Below are positions 42,241 to 53,577 of a stretch of DNA of 64,000 nucleotides, piece after piece. Source of the DNA: Tillandsia leiboldiana. Lineage: Eukaryota > Streptophyta > Magnoliopsida > Poales > Bromeliaceae. The notes under the pieces were generated by a model that worked only from the letters and a program-made list of their open reading frames with translations, was not told the DNA's origin and made no database searches. Made by a program: the position numbers and the translations under genes. The stretch's first letter is position 1; each line of letters starts with the position of its first letter. The DNA is taken from NCBI GenBank assembly GCA_029204045.2, contig CM055063.1:36427562-36491561 (forward strand). The letters are read 5' to 3'.

Positions 42241-42603
42241 CTCAACCCTCGCTAACAATTCTGGGAAAACTTCCTTCATTTTGGGCCACCAGAAGGTCTG
42301 TTTGACGTCCTTGTACATCTTCGTTCCCCCGGGATGCGCTGTATATGGGGCTGCATGCGCCTCCCGCAGGATTTCCTCTTTGAGTTACGGTAGATCCGGT
42401 ACGCAGATTCGTCCTCGAAATCGTACCGTGCCGTCGGAGTTTACTGTGAAATCACCTCCTGGGTCGGCAGTTACTCTACCTCGCACCCGCTGGAGTTGGT
42501 CATCAGTCGACTGCCCCTCGAGAATTCTGTCAAGCAGGGTAGGTCTGACCACCAGTGTCAGAAGTCGTTCGACTGTACCCGCTGGTACTACTTCTAGTCT
42601 TAA
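42241..42603 (-). pseudogene. E3 integrase N-terminal remnant
   Basis: In the RNase H frame, after a stop, minus-strand DNA encodes the spacer and the first part of the integrase zinc domain (AHPGGTKMYKDV, TFWWPKMK) with further stops. It then jumps directly to FPELL, the C-terminal end of the chromodomain. The catalytic DDE core and nearly all of the chromodomain are deleted. Confidence 0.75.
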
Positions 42604-44007
42604 TCACGAAAATTCCGCAATCAGACTATCTTGCTGGGTGATGGCACTTACCCCTGCCTCCTCGGCCTGCCCCTTACGGCTCAGGGCGTCGGCCACCACA
42701 TTTGCCTTTCCCGGGTGGTAGTGGATCGTTAAATCGTAATCCTTCAATAGCTCGAGCCACCGTCTTTGTCGCAAATTTAACTCCTTTCGGGTGAAAAGAT
42801 ACTTAAGACTTTTATGATCCGAGTACACATTGCAGTGTGCCCCGTACAGGTAGTGTCTCCAAAGCTTGAGGACGAACACAACCGCTGCGAGTTCCAAATC
42901 GTGCACGGGGTAGTTTCACTCGTATTCTTTGAGCTGCCTTGACGCATAGGCTATAACCTTCCCCTGTTGCATGAGCACTCCACCCAGTCCGTTTCGCGAC
43001 GCATCGCAATACACTTCATAATCCTCCCCTGGTTCCGGCAGGGCGAGGATCGGAGCTCGCGTCAATCTATCCTTGAGCTCCTCGAAGCTCCTCTGACATT
43101 TGTCCGTCCAGATGAACTTTTCCCCCTTTTTAGTCAAGCGGTTTAAGGGGGCGGCTATCCTGGAGAAATCCTTCACGAAGCGCCGGTAGTACCCGGCTAA
43201 CCCCAGGAAGCTTCGAATCTCCGTTACCGTCGTCGGTTGGGTCCAGTCCGTCACCGAATCTATCTTCTTCGGGTCGACTGCGACCCCAGCCGCCGAGATT
43301 ACATGTCCCAAGAAGCCAACCTCTCGGAGCCAAAACTCACACTTTTTGAGTTTGGCATAGAGTTTCTGTTCCCGTAGGGTCTGGAGGACGGTGCGCAGAT
43401 GTTCTTCATGTTCCTCATCTGTACGGGAATAGATGAGGATATCGTCGATGAAGACCACCACGAATAAATCCAGAAAGGGTTTGAACACCCTGTTCATCAT
43501 GTCCATGAACACTGCCGGGGCATTCGTGAGCCCGAACGGCATTACAGTAAATTCGTAATGACCGTAGCGAGTCCGAAAAGCCGTTTTGGGGATGTCCTCC
43601 CCCTTTACTTGGACCTGATGATAGCCCGACTGCAGGTCAATCTTTGAAAACACCGTCGCCCCCTGTAATTGGTCGAAAAGGTCGTCGATCCCTGGCAGGG
43701 GGTACTTGTTCTTAACGGTGACCTTATTTATCTCCCGGTAGTCGATACACAACCGGAGACTTCCGTCCTTCTTTCTCACAAACAGGACGGGCGCGCCCCA
43801 GGGCGACGCGCTAGGTCTGATGAAGCCCTTATCCAAAAGGTCCTCCAACTGTGCCTTGAGTTCCTTCAACTCCGCGAAGGCCATCCTGTACGGTGCCTTG
43901 GTGATGGGTTTGGTGCCGGGAAGTAGTTCAATAGGGAAGTCGACTTCTCGTTCCGGCGGCGCTCCGGGGAGCTCTGCCGGGAACACGTCCGGAGATTCCC
44001 TTACCAC
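42604..44007 (-). pseudogene. E3 reverse transcriptase and RNase H
   Basis: Minus-strand frame from 44007. It holds the RT fingers and palm (FVRKKDGSLRLCIDYREINK, FSKIDLQSGYHQ, MPFGLTNAP), the catalytic VVVFIDDILIYS, the thumb (FLGHVISAAG, EIRSFLGLAGYYRRF) and RNase H (YCDASRNGLGGVLM, then HDLELAAVVF, YSDHKSLKYLF, ADALSRK). One in-frame TGA at 42913-42915 breaks RNase H where D has Arg, consistent with CGA to TGA. It would make cDNA in virus-like particles if intact; here the element also lacks an integrase core. Confidence 0.85.
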
Positions 44008-44029
44008 GGGACCGCTGATCCCTATCTGG

Positions 44030-44355
44030 GGAGCGACCCTGAACTACCTATCGGCCTCATTGGGTTCTCGGCTGCAAGGCATAGGGTGGAGCCTATTTAT
44101 TCCTTGCATGGCCCTTAACGGGCCCCGAGTACACAAGGTTCTCCTATGCTTCGAAGCTCGCCCGCGCGCATCGGCCGGGGGAGGCTTCGCCTAATACTTA
44201 AGGATTCTAGAGAGAGGGAGCGAGAGAGAGAGTCTAACAGGGGTAGCAGGTTAAGGTGTGACCGGTGCTCCTAATCTAAGAGGGAGAAGTGAAACCAAAA
44301 GTTTACCTGCCGTTACTAGGTCTGGGACGTAGCGTCCTCCACTGCAGTATCCCGG
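44030..44355 (-). other. Foreign insert between gag and pol of E3
   Basis: The segment replaces the gag C-terminus, zinc knuckle and protease and matches none of the other elements here. On the minus strand it has GGCAG followed by GTAAAC near 44308 and CCCTATGCCTTGCAG near 44095, which look like splice sites. A CT-rich stretch (TCTCTCTCTCGCTCCC) lies between. It could be a captured piece of a host gene with an intron, or filler DNA from repair. Source unknown. Confidence 0.5.
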
Positions 44356-45184
44356 GGAGCCCGTCCACAAAGAGACGGGCCTTGTGGGGTTCATCTCGCA
44401 TAACAAACGGGACGCAGTTAACCAATCTTACAAACTCCTTTTGATATTCCATTACCGAGCGGTTCCCTTGTCTAATGTTCTTCAGGTCGTCTTCCAATTG
44501 CCGCTTGACGCTATCAGAGAAGAAAGCGTCAAAAAGTTCCTCTCTAAAGGTCGTCCATGTCGGTAGCGGGTCGTTTGTAGTTGGATCCGGGCGTACCGTC
44601 TTCCACCAGATGCGTGCATTCCATTCGAGGAAGTGGACGGCTAGTGGAACCCGCTCGTGTTCCTCCATCAGTAGGTCCTCGAAGAGTTTTTCCATGGTAT
44701 CCACCCATTTCTCGACGACCCATGGATCGGTCGTCTCTCCCTCAAAAGTGGGAGGGTCATGCTTCTTGAACCTAGCCAAATTCGTCCTGACCCTTTCTCG
44801 CGTCGTTCGTTGCTCCGTGATCCCTCCTACAGCGGCGGACCCCCCGAGAGTAGGGGTCGTTCCTGCCTTCCCTGTTGTCGCTCCCATCACGGGCCCCGTG
44901 GTCGTCGGAGTAGGTACGTCCCTTGGGGATGGGGGCTGTTCCGTCGTCGTACCACCCGTCCCTTGCGGTCCCGTAGTGGGTGCGGTGGTTTCGGGCGGAG
45001 GGGTTGGATCGCGCTCGGCTGGCGCGGTTGCCTGTCGCTGTGTCAGGTGACGAACCTGCTCCGTCAGCGTCGCTAATTGCCCGGCCATTTCCCGCAGTTG
45101 TTGTCGGAGGAGCTGGTTCTCTGCGGTGGTCGGGGTCACTCTGTCCGCGTCCGCATTCTCGGTGGACGATCTAGTCCGGGCCAT
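44303..45184 (-). pseudogene. E3 gag, C-terminally replaced
   Basis: The start ATG at 45184 lies 6 nt after an ATAG acceptor-like site. MARTRSSTENAD, a Leu/Gln helix (LLRQQLREMAGQLATL), a Pro/Thr-rich linker and the gag core (FEGETTDPWVVEKWVDTMEK, WWKTV, FDAFFSDSVKRQLEDDLK, RLFVDGL) match D. After VDGL the frame enters foreign DNA and stops at 44303, so the zinc knuckle CX2CX4HX4C and the protease are absent. Confidence 0.8.
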
Positions 45185-45216
45185 CGTCCGCTATAGACAA
45201 AGAAACCACGTTAACC

Positions 45217-45234
45217 CTAAGGTTATAACCCTAG
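45217..45234 (-). other. Leader hairpin upstream of E3 gag
   Basis: In minus sense CTAGGGTT pairs with AACCTTAG (one G.U). C has CTAGACC/GGTCTAG in the homologous place (51568-51586). Confidence 0.5.
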
Positions 45235-45380
45235 TACCCTGTCTTACGATTACACCTACCTTACGTTCCCTTTTTCCCCGTACTCTCACGTACTACGCAC
45301 CTATACCTTGGTTATCTCATGTCTAATTTGCTTGTGGTACCCTACACTGTGGATGTGGGTCACGTCTACTATGGTTATGG

Positions 45381-45399
45381 TTGTTTTTCTCTGATACCA
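45381..45399 (-). other. E3 primer binding site
   Basis: Minus-strand TGGTATCAGAG just inside the 5' LTR end at 45407. Initiator Met-tRNA type; the following bases (AAAAAC) no longer match. Confidence 0.85.
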
Positions 45400-45406
45400 T
45401 TTAATC

Positions 45407-48223
45407 TGTCACGCCCCCGGGGGTTTTTGAGTCTATTTAAGCGGAAAATCGTGTGTATTTTTTTTTCTTTTAACAAGGTAATTTAAACCTCATCCCCGGT
45501 GCGTGCCAGACCGCCACATACACAAATTCTCCCTGTCCGCGGACAGAGTCTCCTTTGTATATGCACGGCGTCTCACTTACAACAACATACTTCAAACACC
45601 AACCATCAACCATACAATAGACATTCAACATCAAGCGGAATAATAAAGCGGCATCAATGTTTTAGAAAGGATAAAACCAGCAGTTGCAAAACCCGTGCCC
45701 ACACGACACTTCGTTTTGAGGAAAACCTTTTCGAAGTCATTTGGTTTATCATGAAAACATGCCGCATACAAAAACATCACCAAAAGAACCAAACTATAAA
45801 CGTACAACTCATCCACAGTGCTAAATATACATGTCCACGATTATTACTACCCACAAGCAAATTAACTAAATGCGTAAAAGAAATGAGATAATGATAATAA
45901 CCAAGTGTCCTGACTACGGCCCTCGTGACGCAGTCTCGACAAACTCCCGGCTAACGCCTCTCGTAGCGCCTGTCACGGAGTGGGTAATGTCAGTGACAAA
46001 CAAAGTAGATGTCTAATAACAATAAGGAATAAGGAGCAAACCGGAAACACCAAAACCATTTCGCTACAACCCTACACATGTTAAGCTGGGCACCAACCCC
46101 AGAATTATCAATTAAATTGGGCACCAACCCCAGATTATCTGTCGGAGAGACTAAAGTCTCCCCTCGTGCACAAGTACCTACTTTGATGCATTTACCCCTT
46201 CCACGGTGCTGGTGTGCTATTCCCAGCGGGCGCGAAGGGGTCCTCACGGCACCCACACTTTTGTGAGGAACACGGGTCATACAAGACCACTCTTCCGGAA
46301 AAGTACACCCATGCGGAGGCCAATCCGCCTGTGTACGTGCAGCATCCCAAAACAGATTTGCCGAGATCGGCGTGTCATGAACAATGCGACCGCAGCCGCT
46401 TCAATTGTTAGATAAAAACACGATTATGCGAAAGGTTAAACTGTCCATCTACTTTGTTAGATAAATTGAGAGCACTTTAATGACGATAGATGCACTTACT
46501 GCACTGGCTGTATTTACAGCAACCGTACCCACCTATTTGGAGAGAGATCGGAACACCCGAATCTTTCGCGCACCCCCGCCTGCGCGTCTGGACCTAAAGA
46601 AAGTCCGCAAGGATAACTACAGTCAAAAGCGTGTACTAACATTCGAAAACACAAGACCCAATTTACTCTTTTTGACGGAAAAGTCCAACATCGTCCGGGT
46701 TGACGAAAGCCGGAAATCCAACAAAACTCAATCCTCAGCCGGTAGCCCACTCGGGACGTCAACGGTCCAGCCGAGAAGCCCCGACGACGAAGACGATGAG
46801 AAAAAGGGACCCGACGGCGCGCCCCCGACGATTTTGTTGAGGCGCGGAGCGTCGGCGAAATCGGCACCCCAACATAATAAAATATGACCAAGAAGGTCCC
46901 AAGTGGCCATGCCAAGAAAGCCACGGAAATAACGATCCCAACGGCGAAACGGCGCTCAAAACGGTGGAAAAAAACGGGCGGAAAAACGGAGCAAATGAAC
47001 TTCTGGCTGTCGGTTGGTGCACGGGTGCAACCGTGCACCGGGTTCACGCGTCAGGCGGCAGCGGCATGATCGCCGGGTGCAACGCAGGAGGCGTGCACCG
47101 CGCATCTCGGGCCGGGCCGGTGCACGACCCGAGCGTGCACCGGGTCCTTGCCATACGGCCGCAAGCGCGTGCGCCGGGTGCACGCATGAAGGCGTGCAAC
47201 CACGCGGCCTTGGGACCGGGCGCGGTGCAACGAAACCGTGCACCGGGTCTTGTGCTTCCGACCATGCGGCAATTCAACCGGGTGCAACCCTTGGACCCGT
47301 GGACCGTGCTGTAAACGGACAGCACAGTAAACCCTAATTTCGTTCGCGGTTTCTTCGCCGTCTTCGCTCCCGCGACTCCGACGAAGACCCCGCGACCTTG
47401 GTAACGACGGCGGCGGCCTCCCGTTTAACAACGGCGGCGGCGGCCTCCCGTTAACCCACTACGTTACAACGAAACATCCCCAAAAATTTCCGAATAAATA
47501 CACGATAATTCTAACGACTAAACCACGATCAACGAACAACCAAAACGTCGATCGGAGGTCCGATAACAAGAACTCGATAAAACCACCAAGAACTCAAGAT
47601 GACGAAACTCCAAATAGATGAAAAAACCAAATAATTAAATCAATTTTTTACTAACCGAGATCGACGGGAAGGTTGTCCGGTCGCGTTCTTGCCTTCGGTT
47701 CGGTGTCCGGGAAGATCGGGCTCCTTCTCTTTCTCCTTTCCCTTTCTTCTGGCTAGGGTTCCGTCTTTTTCTTTTTTTTTTTTTTCCCCTCTCTCCGATT
47801 AGGGTTTTTTTTTCTTTTCTTTTCCTTTCCGATCTCAGGACCCTTATATAGTCGTACTTTACCTTTATTAATTCCTCTTTAATTCGTACGTAAGAGAATT
47901 AATTAATTTTCCGTCTGGGATAATTAATTAACTATTAATTATCCCCCACGAGATAAACCCCCTTATCTCTAACGGGTGCAAGATATTTAGCACGGATTCC
48001 GATGCACGACTAATTACCATATCACTTTGGATCCCGTTCAGGGGGTTCCCGATATCGGATTTCAGATCCGATCGCGGCCGTCGGCTTTCTTTTTCCCGCG
48101 CTCTATCGCAGAAAAACTAGCATCTCACAATGGCCAACTTCAAGAATTGAATAATTTTATTTCACTTAAAGGCTTAAATGACTATACGTAAGTCACAATA
48201 TTCCGAAAGGCCGGATCACTACA
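45407..48223 (-). repeat. E3 5' LTR, 2817 bp
   Basis: Nearly identical to the 3' LTR over 45407-46550. From about 46860 to 48223, toward the N gap, it differs by many one- to three-base indels, often in homopolymers. Promoter TATA is at 47842-47851. Confidence 0.9.
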
Positions 48224-48367
48224 GACAAATACCGAAGGAGTTTGGTCGGTACAACTCATGGCCTCAACTGCGCTGGCATGATCCGCAAGAGCCTCCTCCT
48301 CGTGCCCACACATAGGAACCTGTACCTCTAGTGCACGTGGCAACAACTCTGCCTCTAATCCATGCAG
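48224..48367 (-). pseudogene. B-like pol fragment, right half
   Basis: It continues the fragment ending at 39400 and aligns with 22400-22548 of element B. It ends at the assembly gap. Confidence 0.75.
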
Positions 48368-48467
48368 NNNNNNNNNNNNNNNNNNNNNNNNNNNNNNNNN
48401 NNNNNNNNNNNNNNNNNNNNNNNNNNNNNNNNNNNNNNNNNNNNNNNNNNNNNNNNNNNNNNNNNNN
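48368..48467. other. Assembly gap, 100 N
   Basis: Exactly 100 N, the usual placeholder for a gap of unknown size. Reading frames across it are meaningless. Confidence 1.
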
Positions 48468-51396
48468 TTTGGTGTTTTTTCCGGAGAGTCCGCCGGGACT
48501 TCGCGGACATTGTTTAGGCGGAAGGGCCTCACGAAACGGAGAACGGGACGCGATCGTTTTCGGATTCCCGACTCTCCCGGTTCTCCCAGATAACATTTTT
48601 AATTCGGACCCCTTTAGGGGGGGCGCTCACGGGACCCGTGGATGGATGACACGCTTTTCGAGACAATCTTAGCCGCCGATTGTTTTAGGGGTTTCCTTAA
48701 AACCGGGGGGGGGGGGGCTTAGGTTTTTGTTTTCCCTCTTGGTTTCTCTATTGACGACTAGGATTTAGGGCGCGCTTGGTTTTTGAAAAGAAACCCCAAT
48801 CCATATTTCCTCCCTTTTTCAAGAGCGGCGTGAGAAACCGAGGCGACAGACGAGGTAGAAGGGAAGACGTGGAAACCATCCCTCGTGGAGCCTTCCGTTG
48901 GAGACGAGAGGGACTATCCACCCTCCCCCTTTCCTCGCAGGATCACGGTAAGGGGCGTCGTTCCCCTGTATTGCAATTTCTGTGGGGTCGTAGGTTTTGG
49001 TTGGGGTCGTTCGGTGTCGACGCATCGTGGTTTGGTAACGGGAAGCCGTCGTCGCCGTTGTCACAACTGGAGGCCGCCTCCGCAGTCCTTTATCATGCCA
49101 CGGGTCGTCGCCGGAAGTCGCACGGTAGCGAAAACGGAGAAGGAAAACTAAAAGGGGCGTTACTGTTCATCGCGTACGGATCCTCCAGCCGCCGGTCCAC
49201 AACCCTGGCGTGCACCCGGTCACGCCCCGCAGTCCCCGTAGAGGCAGACGGCGGCCACGGAACCGTGCGCCGGGCTGCACCTATGCGCGGTGGCACGCTC
49301 CGGTCGTGCACCCGGCGCTCAACCGCGGCAGCCGCCAACCGCCTGTATGGACCCCTTTCCGCGCCCTTCCACTTGCGCGGGCCCGGCCCAGCCGCCCCGG
49401 CTCACCGGCCTTCTTGGCGTCACACCCGGTCCGGCACCGCCAGCACTGTGGCCATGAACCACCGGTCCAGCGACGCCAGCGTGCTCGTAACGGCCTCACC
49501 GAGCGGTGCACCACGGTCCTGCGCCGCGTCACGTCTGCTGCGTGGACCCGTTCCAACGCCTTGATCCGTGCACCATCCGTCAGCCCGGAAGGCCCGGAGC
49601 TCCGTTGTGGCCCGTTTTTGGCCCGTTTCGCCCCATTTTTGAGTGTTTTTGACCACGCGATGTTTTAACATTAACCTTTCTACTTTAGTTTTCGGGCGCA
49701 GGTCGGAGATTTCTGACTGGACTCCCCGCACACCTTTTCTTCGCGTTCTAGGTGTGATACCCCTTGGAATATCTTTGTGCATGTTTTCGTTATTGTCATT
49801 TATATCTTGTAAGGGGTGATGTGGACCCCGGGTTTAATGAACGTCGTGGTGGGAGGACTAGATGGGCAGATTGCCCTCCGAACAACAGTTGGATTGTTCG
49901 GAGCATGCGAGCGATGAGGTACGAACGAACAGCGTGACCAGTCGACGTCGAAAGGTGGGTTCCTTCCCCGACAGTTATTGAGTCGGAAACCGAGGACAAG
50001 TGGTAAGAGCAAAGGTTTGACACATTAAAAGATACTAACCCATTTATACTTACGTTTTATTATCACCCGTTTATGGCGACTGAGGGTCCTATGCTCGACG
50101 ACACACCATGATCGGGGAGATGGCCGAGGCAGGTGCTCGGTCTGTTTTATCGAGGTAGGTGCTCGGAATGGTTAACCGAGGTTGGTGCTCGGTCTAGGCT
50201 CTTGTTTTGCTACACGCACACCGGCGGTTTGGCCACCGCAAGGGTGTGCCTTTTCCGGAAAAGTGGTACGTTGACCCGTGTACCCCACGTGATGGTGACG
50301 TTAGGATGGGGCCCCGTGGGTGGGGGGTGTGAGCGGTGATGCGAGGTGGGTGCTCGGGCGCCGAGGCAGGTGCCTCGGCAGGGGTTCCGAGGCAGTTGCT
50401 GCTCGGTGTGGTTGCCGGGGGAGGTGCCCGGTTTTGTTTGCACAAGGTGCTCCATTGTATTATTTGCACGAGGTTCTGCATTATTTTGTTTGCACAAGGT
50501 TCTGCATTGTATGGTTTGCACTGGGTGCTTCATTGTTGATTGCTCTGGTTTTTATCGTGGTTTGCCTTACTTTAGCCCTTATTACTTTTATTACTGTTTC
50601 TGGTCACTGATCCCCACTCCGTGACAGTTCACCCAGTCCGTCCAGGGGCGAGCGCTAGGGCACCGGTGAGGCCGCGAGGGTGCTGTTCTGACTTCTAGTG
50701 ACTCAGATACAGTGACTCTTCTTTCCCTTTTCTTTTATTACTCATGCTAGCTAGTTGTGGATTGCGACCTCCCCGTGGGGTCGAAGTGGATGTTGCCTTT
50801 TCCCTTTATCGAATAAACGAATGATGTTACATTCTTTCTTACTTGGCCATTTTAAACAATGAAAAGCAAAGAAAACCGTTTGCGAAAACTACTTTTAAAA
50901 TGTGGGTGTCGGTGGGCACCGGATTTTACAAACCTTGTGGAATTTATGTGTTTGCGAACTGTTTTCACAAAGTTCGGCATCGAGTGGGTGCCGTTTTTAA
51001 ACCCTGTGGATTATGTGGCTTTCCAACGGTCTTTCCTAAAACGATGGCATCGTGTGGATGCCGCTTCCAAAACCTTGTGATTATTTATCCTTTCAAAACA
51101 TCGGCCACTATGTTCTAAGTGAATATTAGAATGTCATGTGAGTTGTTTGGTTGTATGTGTACGAGACCCCAACTGATGTGGTTAGAGATTGTATGTGCTA
51201 CACTTGTGAGACACTTTGTAATTGAGACGCCGGTGCATATACAAAGGAGACTCTGCCCGTTTGCAGAGTGAATTGTGTATGCGGCGGGTCTGACACGCAC
51301 CGGGGAGCATTGGTTTATAGAAAAAAAATATATATGGCTGAATTAGGGGCATCGGTGGCTCCTCTCCCGCGCGATTCGAACCCCCGGGGCGTGACA
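48468..51396 (+). repeat. C 5' LTR, left end lost in gap
   Basis: It aligns with 55459-58381. A donor-like CG|GTAAGG has its exon end at 48947. A GC-rich GTGCACCCGG-type stretch lies at about 49190-49580. A second donor-like AAG|GTGGGT has its exon end at 49954. Hairpins lie at 50216-50249, 50603-50625, 50976-50992, 51046-51062 and 51229-51285. It ends GGGGCGTGACA. Confidence 0.9.
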
Positions 51397-51404
51397 GATT
51401 AAGA

Positions 51405-51418
51405 TGGTATCAGAGCGG
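51405..51418 (+). other. C primer binding site
   Basis: TGGTATCAGAGCGG starts 8 nt after the LTR end. Initiator Met-tRNA type. Confidence 0.9.
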
Positions 51419-51618
51419 TAAACTTTAACCACACAGTCGGGCCCAACATCCACGGGGCGCAATACACTAACTACTGATTAATAAAGTGAACTTGGGGTAT
51501 ACCAGTAAATCGTGAGTGTGCGAGGGAAAAGGGGGATTTAATTTCGGTGCGTCTGTAGGTCGTGGTGCTAGACCCGTTAGGTCTAGGGTTGACTCGGTTT
51601 CTTTGTATATAGCGAATA

Positions 51619-52868
51619 ATGGCCCAAAATGGGTTATCAGCGGAGAACGCAGGGGCAGAAAGTACGGTGCCAATAGCGGCGGAGTATCAGCTGCTCCGAC
51701 AACAACTACAAGAGGTGGCCGGGCAGTTAGCAACCCTTATGGAACAAATGCGGCAGTGGGCGCAACAGTCGACAACACCAATGGAGGTCGCCCAGGCTTC
51801 TCTTGCCCGGACCAGCCGCACCAGCAACTTTGGGACCTACGCTGGGAGCCGTTATTGGGAACCCCTTGAGGGAGAGACGGCCGACCCTTGGGTCGTGGGA
51901 AAATAGGTAGATACCATGGAAAGGCTCTTCGAAGCTTTGCCAATGGAGGAGGGTGAATGGGTCCCTTTGGCAGTCCTTTTTCTTGAGGGAGACGCCCGCA
52001 AGTGGTGGAAGACGGTGCGCCCGGACCCCTCGGAGGGCACCGCCCTTCCATCTTGGACCACGTTCTGAGGAAAACTGTTTGGGGGCATTTCTCTCCGACA
52101 GCATCAAACAGCATATGGAAGATGACCTGAAAGCCCATTCAAGCAAGGAAGTCGGACAGTTATGTGGATATCAACCGGGCATTTGTGAGGTTGATCAAAA
52201 TGTGTTCCCTTGTTATAAGAGATGAATCTCACAAGGCCCATCTATTTGTGAATGCTTATGGAGCGACCATCTTCAAGGTGGTTGCAAACGGCGGGTTTGC
52301 CCGCCTTCAGAGGCGGTCGATTAGAGCCCACCGCGGTGGAGCGCGGGAGGATTTACGATTTCACGAGCCCGACGGGAGAGCTCAGAACACAACAGGGATA
52401 AGAAACGAACTCGGCCAAGCTTCGGAAGAGAGCATACCAAGAGGAGCCGGCCTCCTAAATACTCGAGATTCCAACAAGGAACAAGAATGCGCCGACGAGT
52501 AGTTGGACAATGGCCGGTGGACAAGGTCTTGCATCATTGGCGATGGAATACACCAAGTGACCGGATGTCTCCAGAAGCAAGACCATTGTTTTCGAAGTGG
52601 CAAACCGGGGCACTATCGTTGCAACTGCCCTCAAAAACGGGGACATCATCGCTTAGCAACATCTACACCTCGTCTCCAGCAATCGGGAGGAGGGAGAGTC
52701 TATACGATGACCCACATAGGAGGACTCATAGAGCATGATGTAACAGGTAATACTCGAGTTTCAGACCATCGTGCTAGAACTTTGGTGGCAACACCTAAGC
52801 ATCCCACTCTTTCACCTCGCTTCATGTTTCACCCTACCTTAGTTATTAGAAGAAATCCCCTATCGTAG
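51619..52868 (+). pseudogene. C gag and protease remnant
   Basis: The ATG at 51619 lies 6 nt after ATAG. The N-terminal helix (LLRQQLQEVAGQLATLMEQM) matches D and E3. The first frame stops at 51904. Gag core pieces (LAVLFLEGDARKWWKTVRPD) continue in the same frame, then shift. The zinc knuckle near 52585 reads CFRSGKPGHYRCNC, with Ser for the second Cys, which would weaken zinc binding. The protease region (RARTLVA near 52770) has lost the DTGA catalytic motif. Confidence 0.75.
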
Positions 52869-53577
52869 GAATAAGTTCGGTTGGACCCTCTGGCTACCCC
52901 CTCGGGGCAGGCGGCTGTACCCCCTTCCTGCCCAGTGAGGGTTGAGCGGGTTCTTAGTCTCTAAGAACTAATGAGGTTCCGTTAAAGGTTGTCGGTGTAA
53001 GCGCTTGGGGGGCCGACAGTCCGGCGAGCAAAATCTTTAACGGTAGTTGACTGCTTGAAGTTCCAAGCGAGTCTCCGGGAACGGACTTACCAGAACTTGT
53101 AAACTTAGCTTGTAGGAAACGCCTTTTGCTCGCTTTTCTCTTGTTGCGGGCAAGGAGCTTGGTAGAAGGCAGTCGAGTAGCGTTCACGAGTACCCGTATG
53201 GATCATCGACACGAGAAGGACAAATACTCCTCTTACCTCGGATAGATGTACCCTACGCTGATCAACTACAAGGAGAATACGGCGTTCCCAAAGAATGATC
53301 TGCGGTCCGGCTGTCGCCAGCCCTAGAGTCCGGGGGTAATGGACATACTGAAAACAGACCTGCGAGGCTCGGAATAGTCAACATAAGTTTAACAGTTGTA
53401 CCGTTTAGACTCGTTATTCACCAGCGGTGCTCATGGCATGATGAATAGGATATCAAGCCCTTCTTAGATCCAGTCGGTGATGGCCTTTTAGTGACGTTCC
53501 GATCTACTCTCGCACAGACAAGGGGTATGGGGAACACTGGCGAGTAATCCCCTAGACCCTCCGGGGTCAGAAACCAT

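Larger units (their letters stand above)
39401..48223 (-). mobile_element. Element E3, Tekay-like Ty3/gypsy, integrase-deleted
   Basis: Complete from LTR to LTR with a 5-bp duplication. Minus-strand order from right: 5' LTR (45407-48223), primer site, gag, a foreign insert, RT and RNase H, the start of integrase, then directly the polypurine region and the 3' LTR (39401-42200). Gag begins like that of D (MARTRSST), so the two are close relatives. Confidence 0.95.

Noticed and set aside
42281..44194. Plus-strand open frames opposite E3 pol and gag
   Set aside because: They are antisense shadows of the minus-strand RT/RNase H and gag reading frames, which carry the recognisable motifs.
48182..48672. 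Open frames spanning the N block
   Set aside because: They translate 100 placeholder N and have no evidential value.
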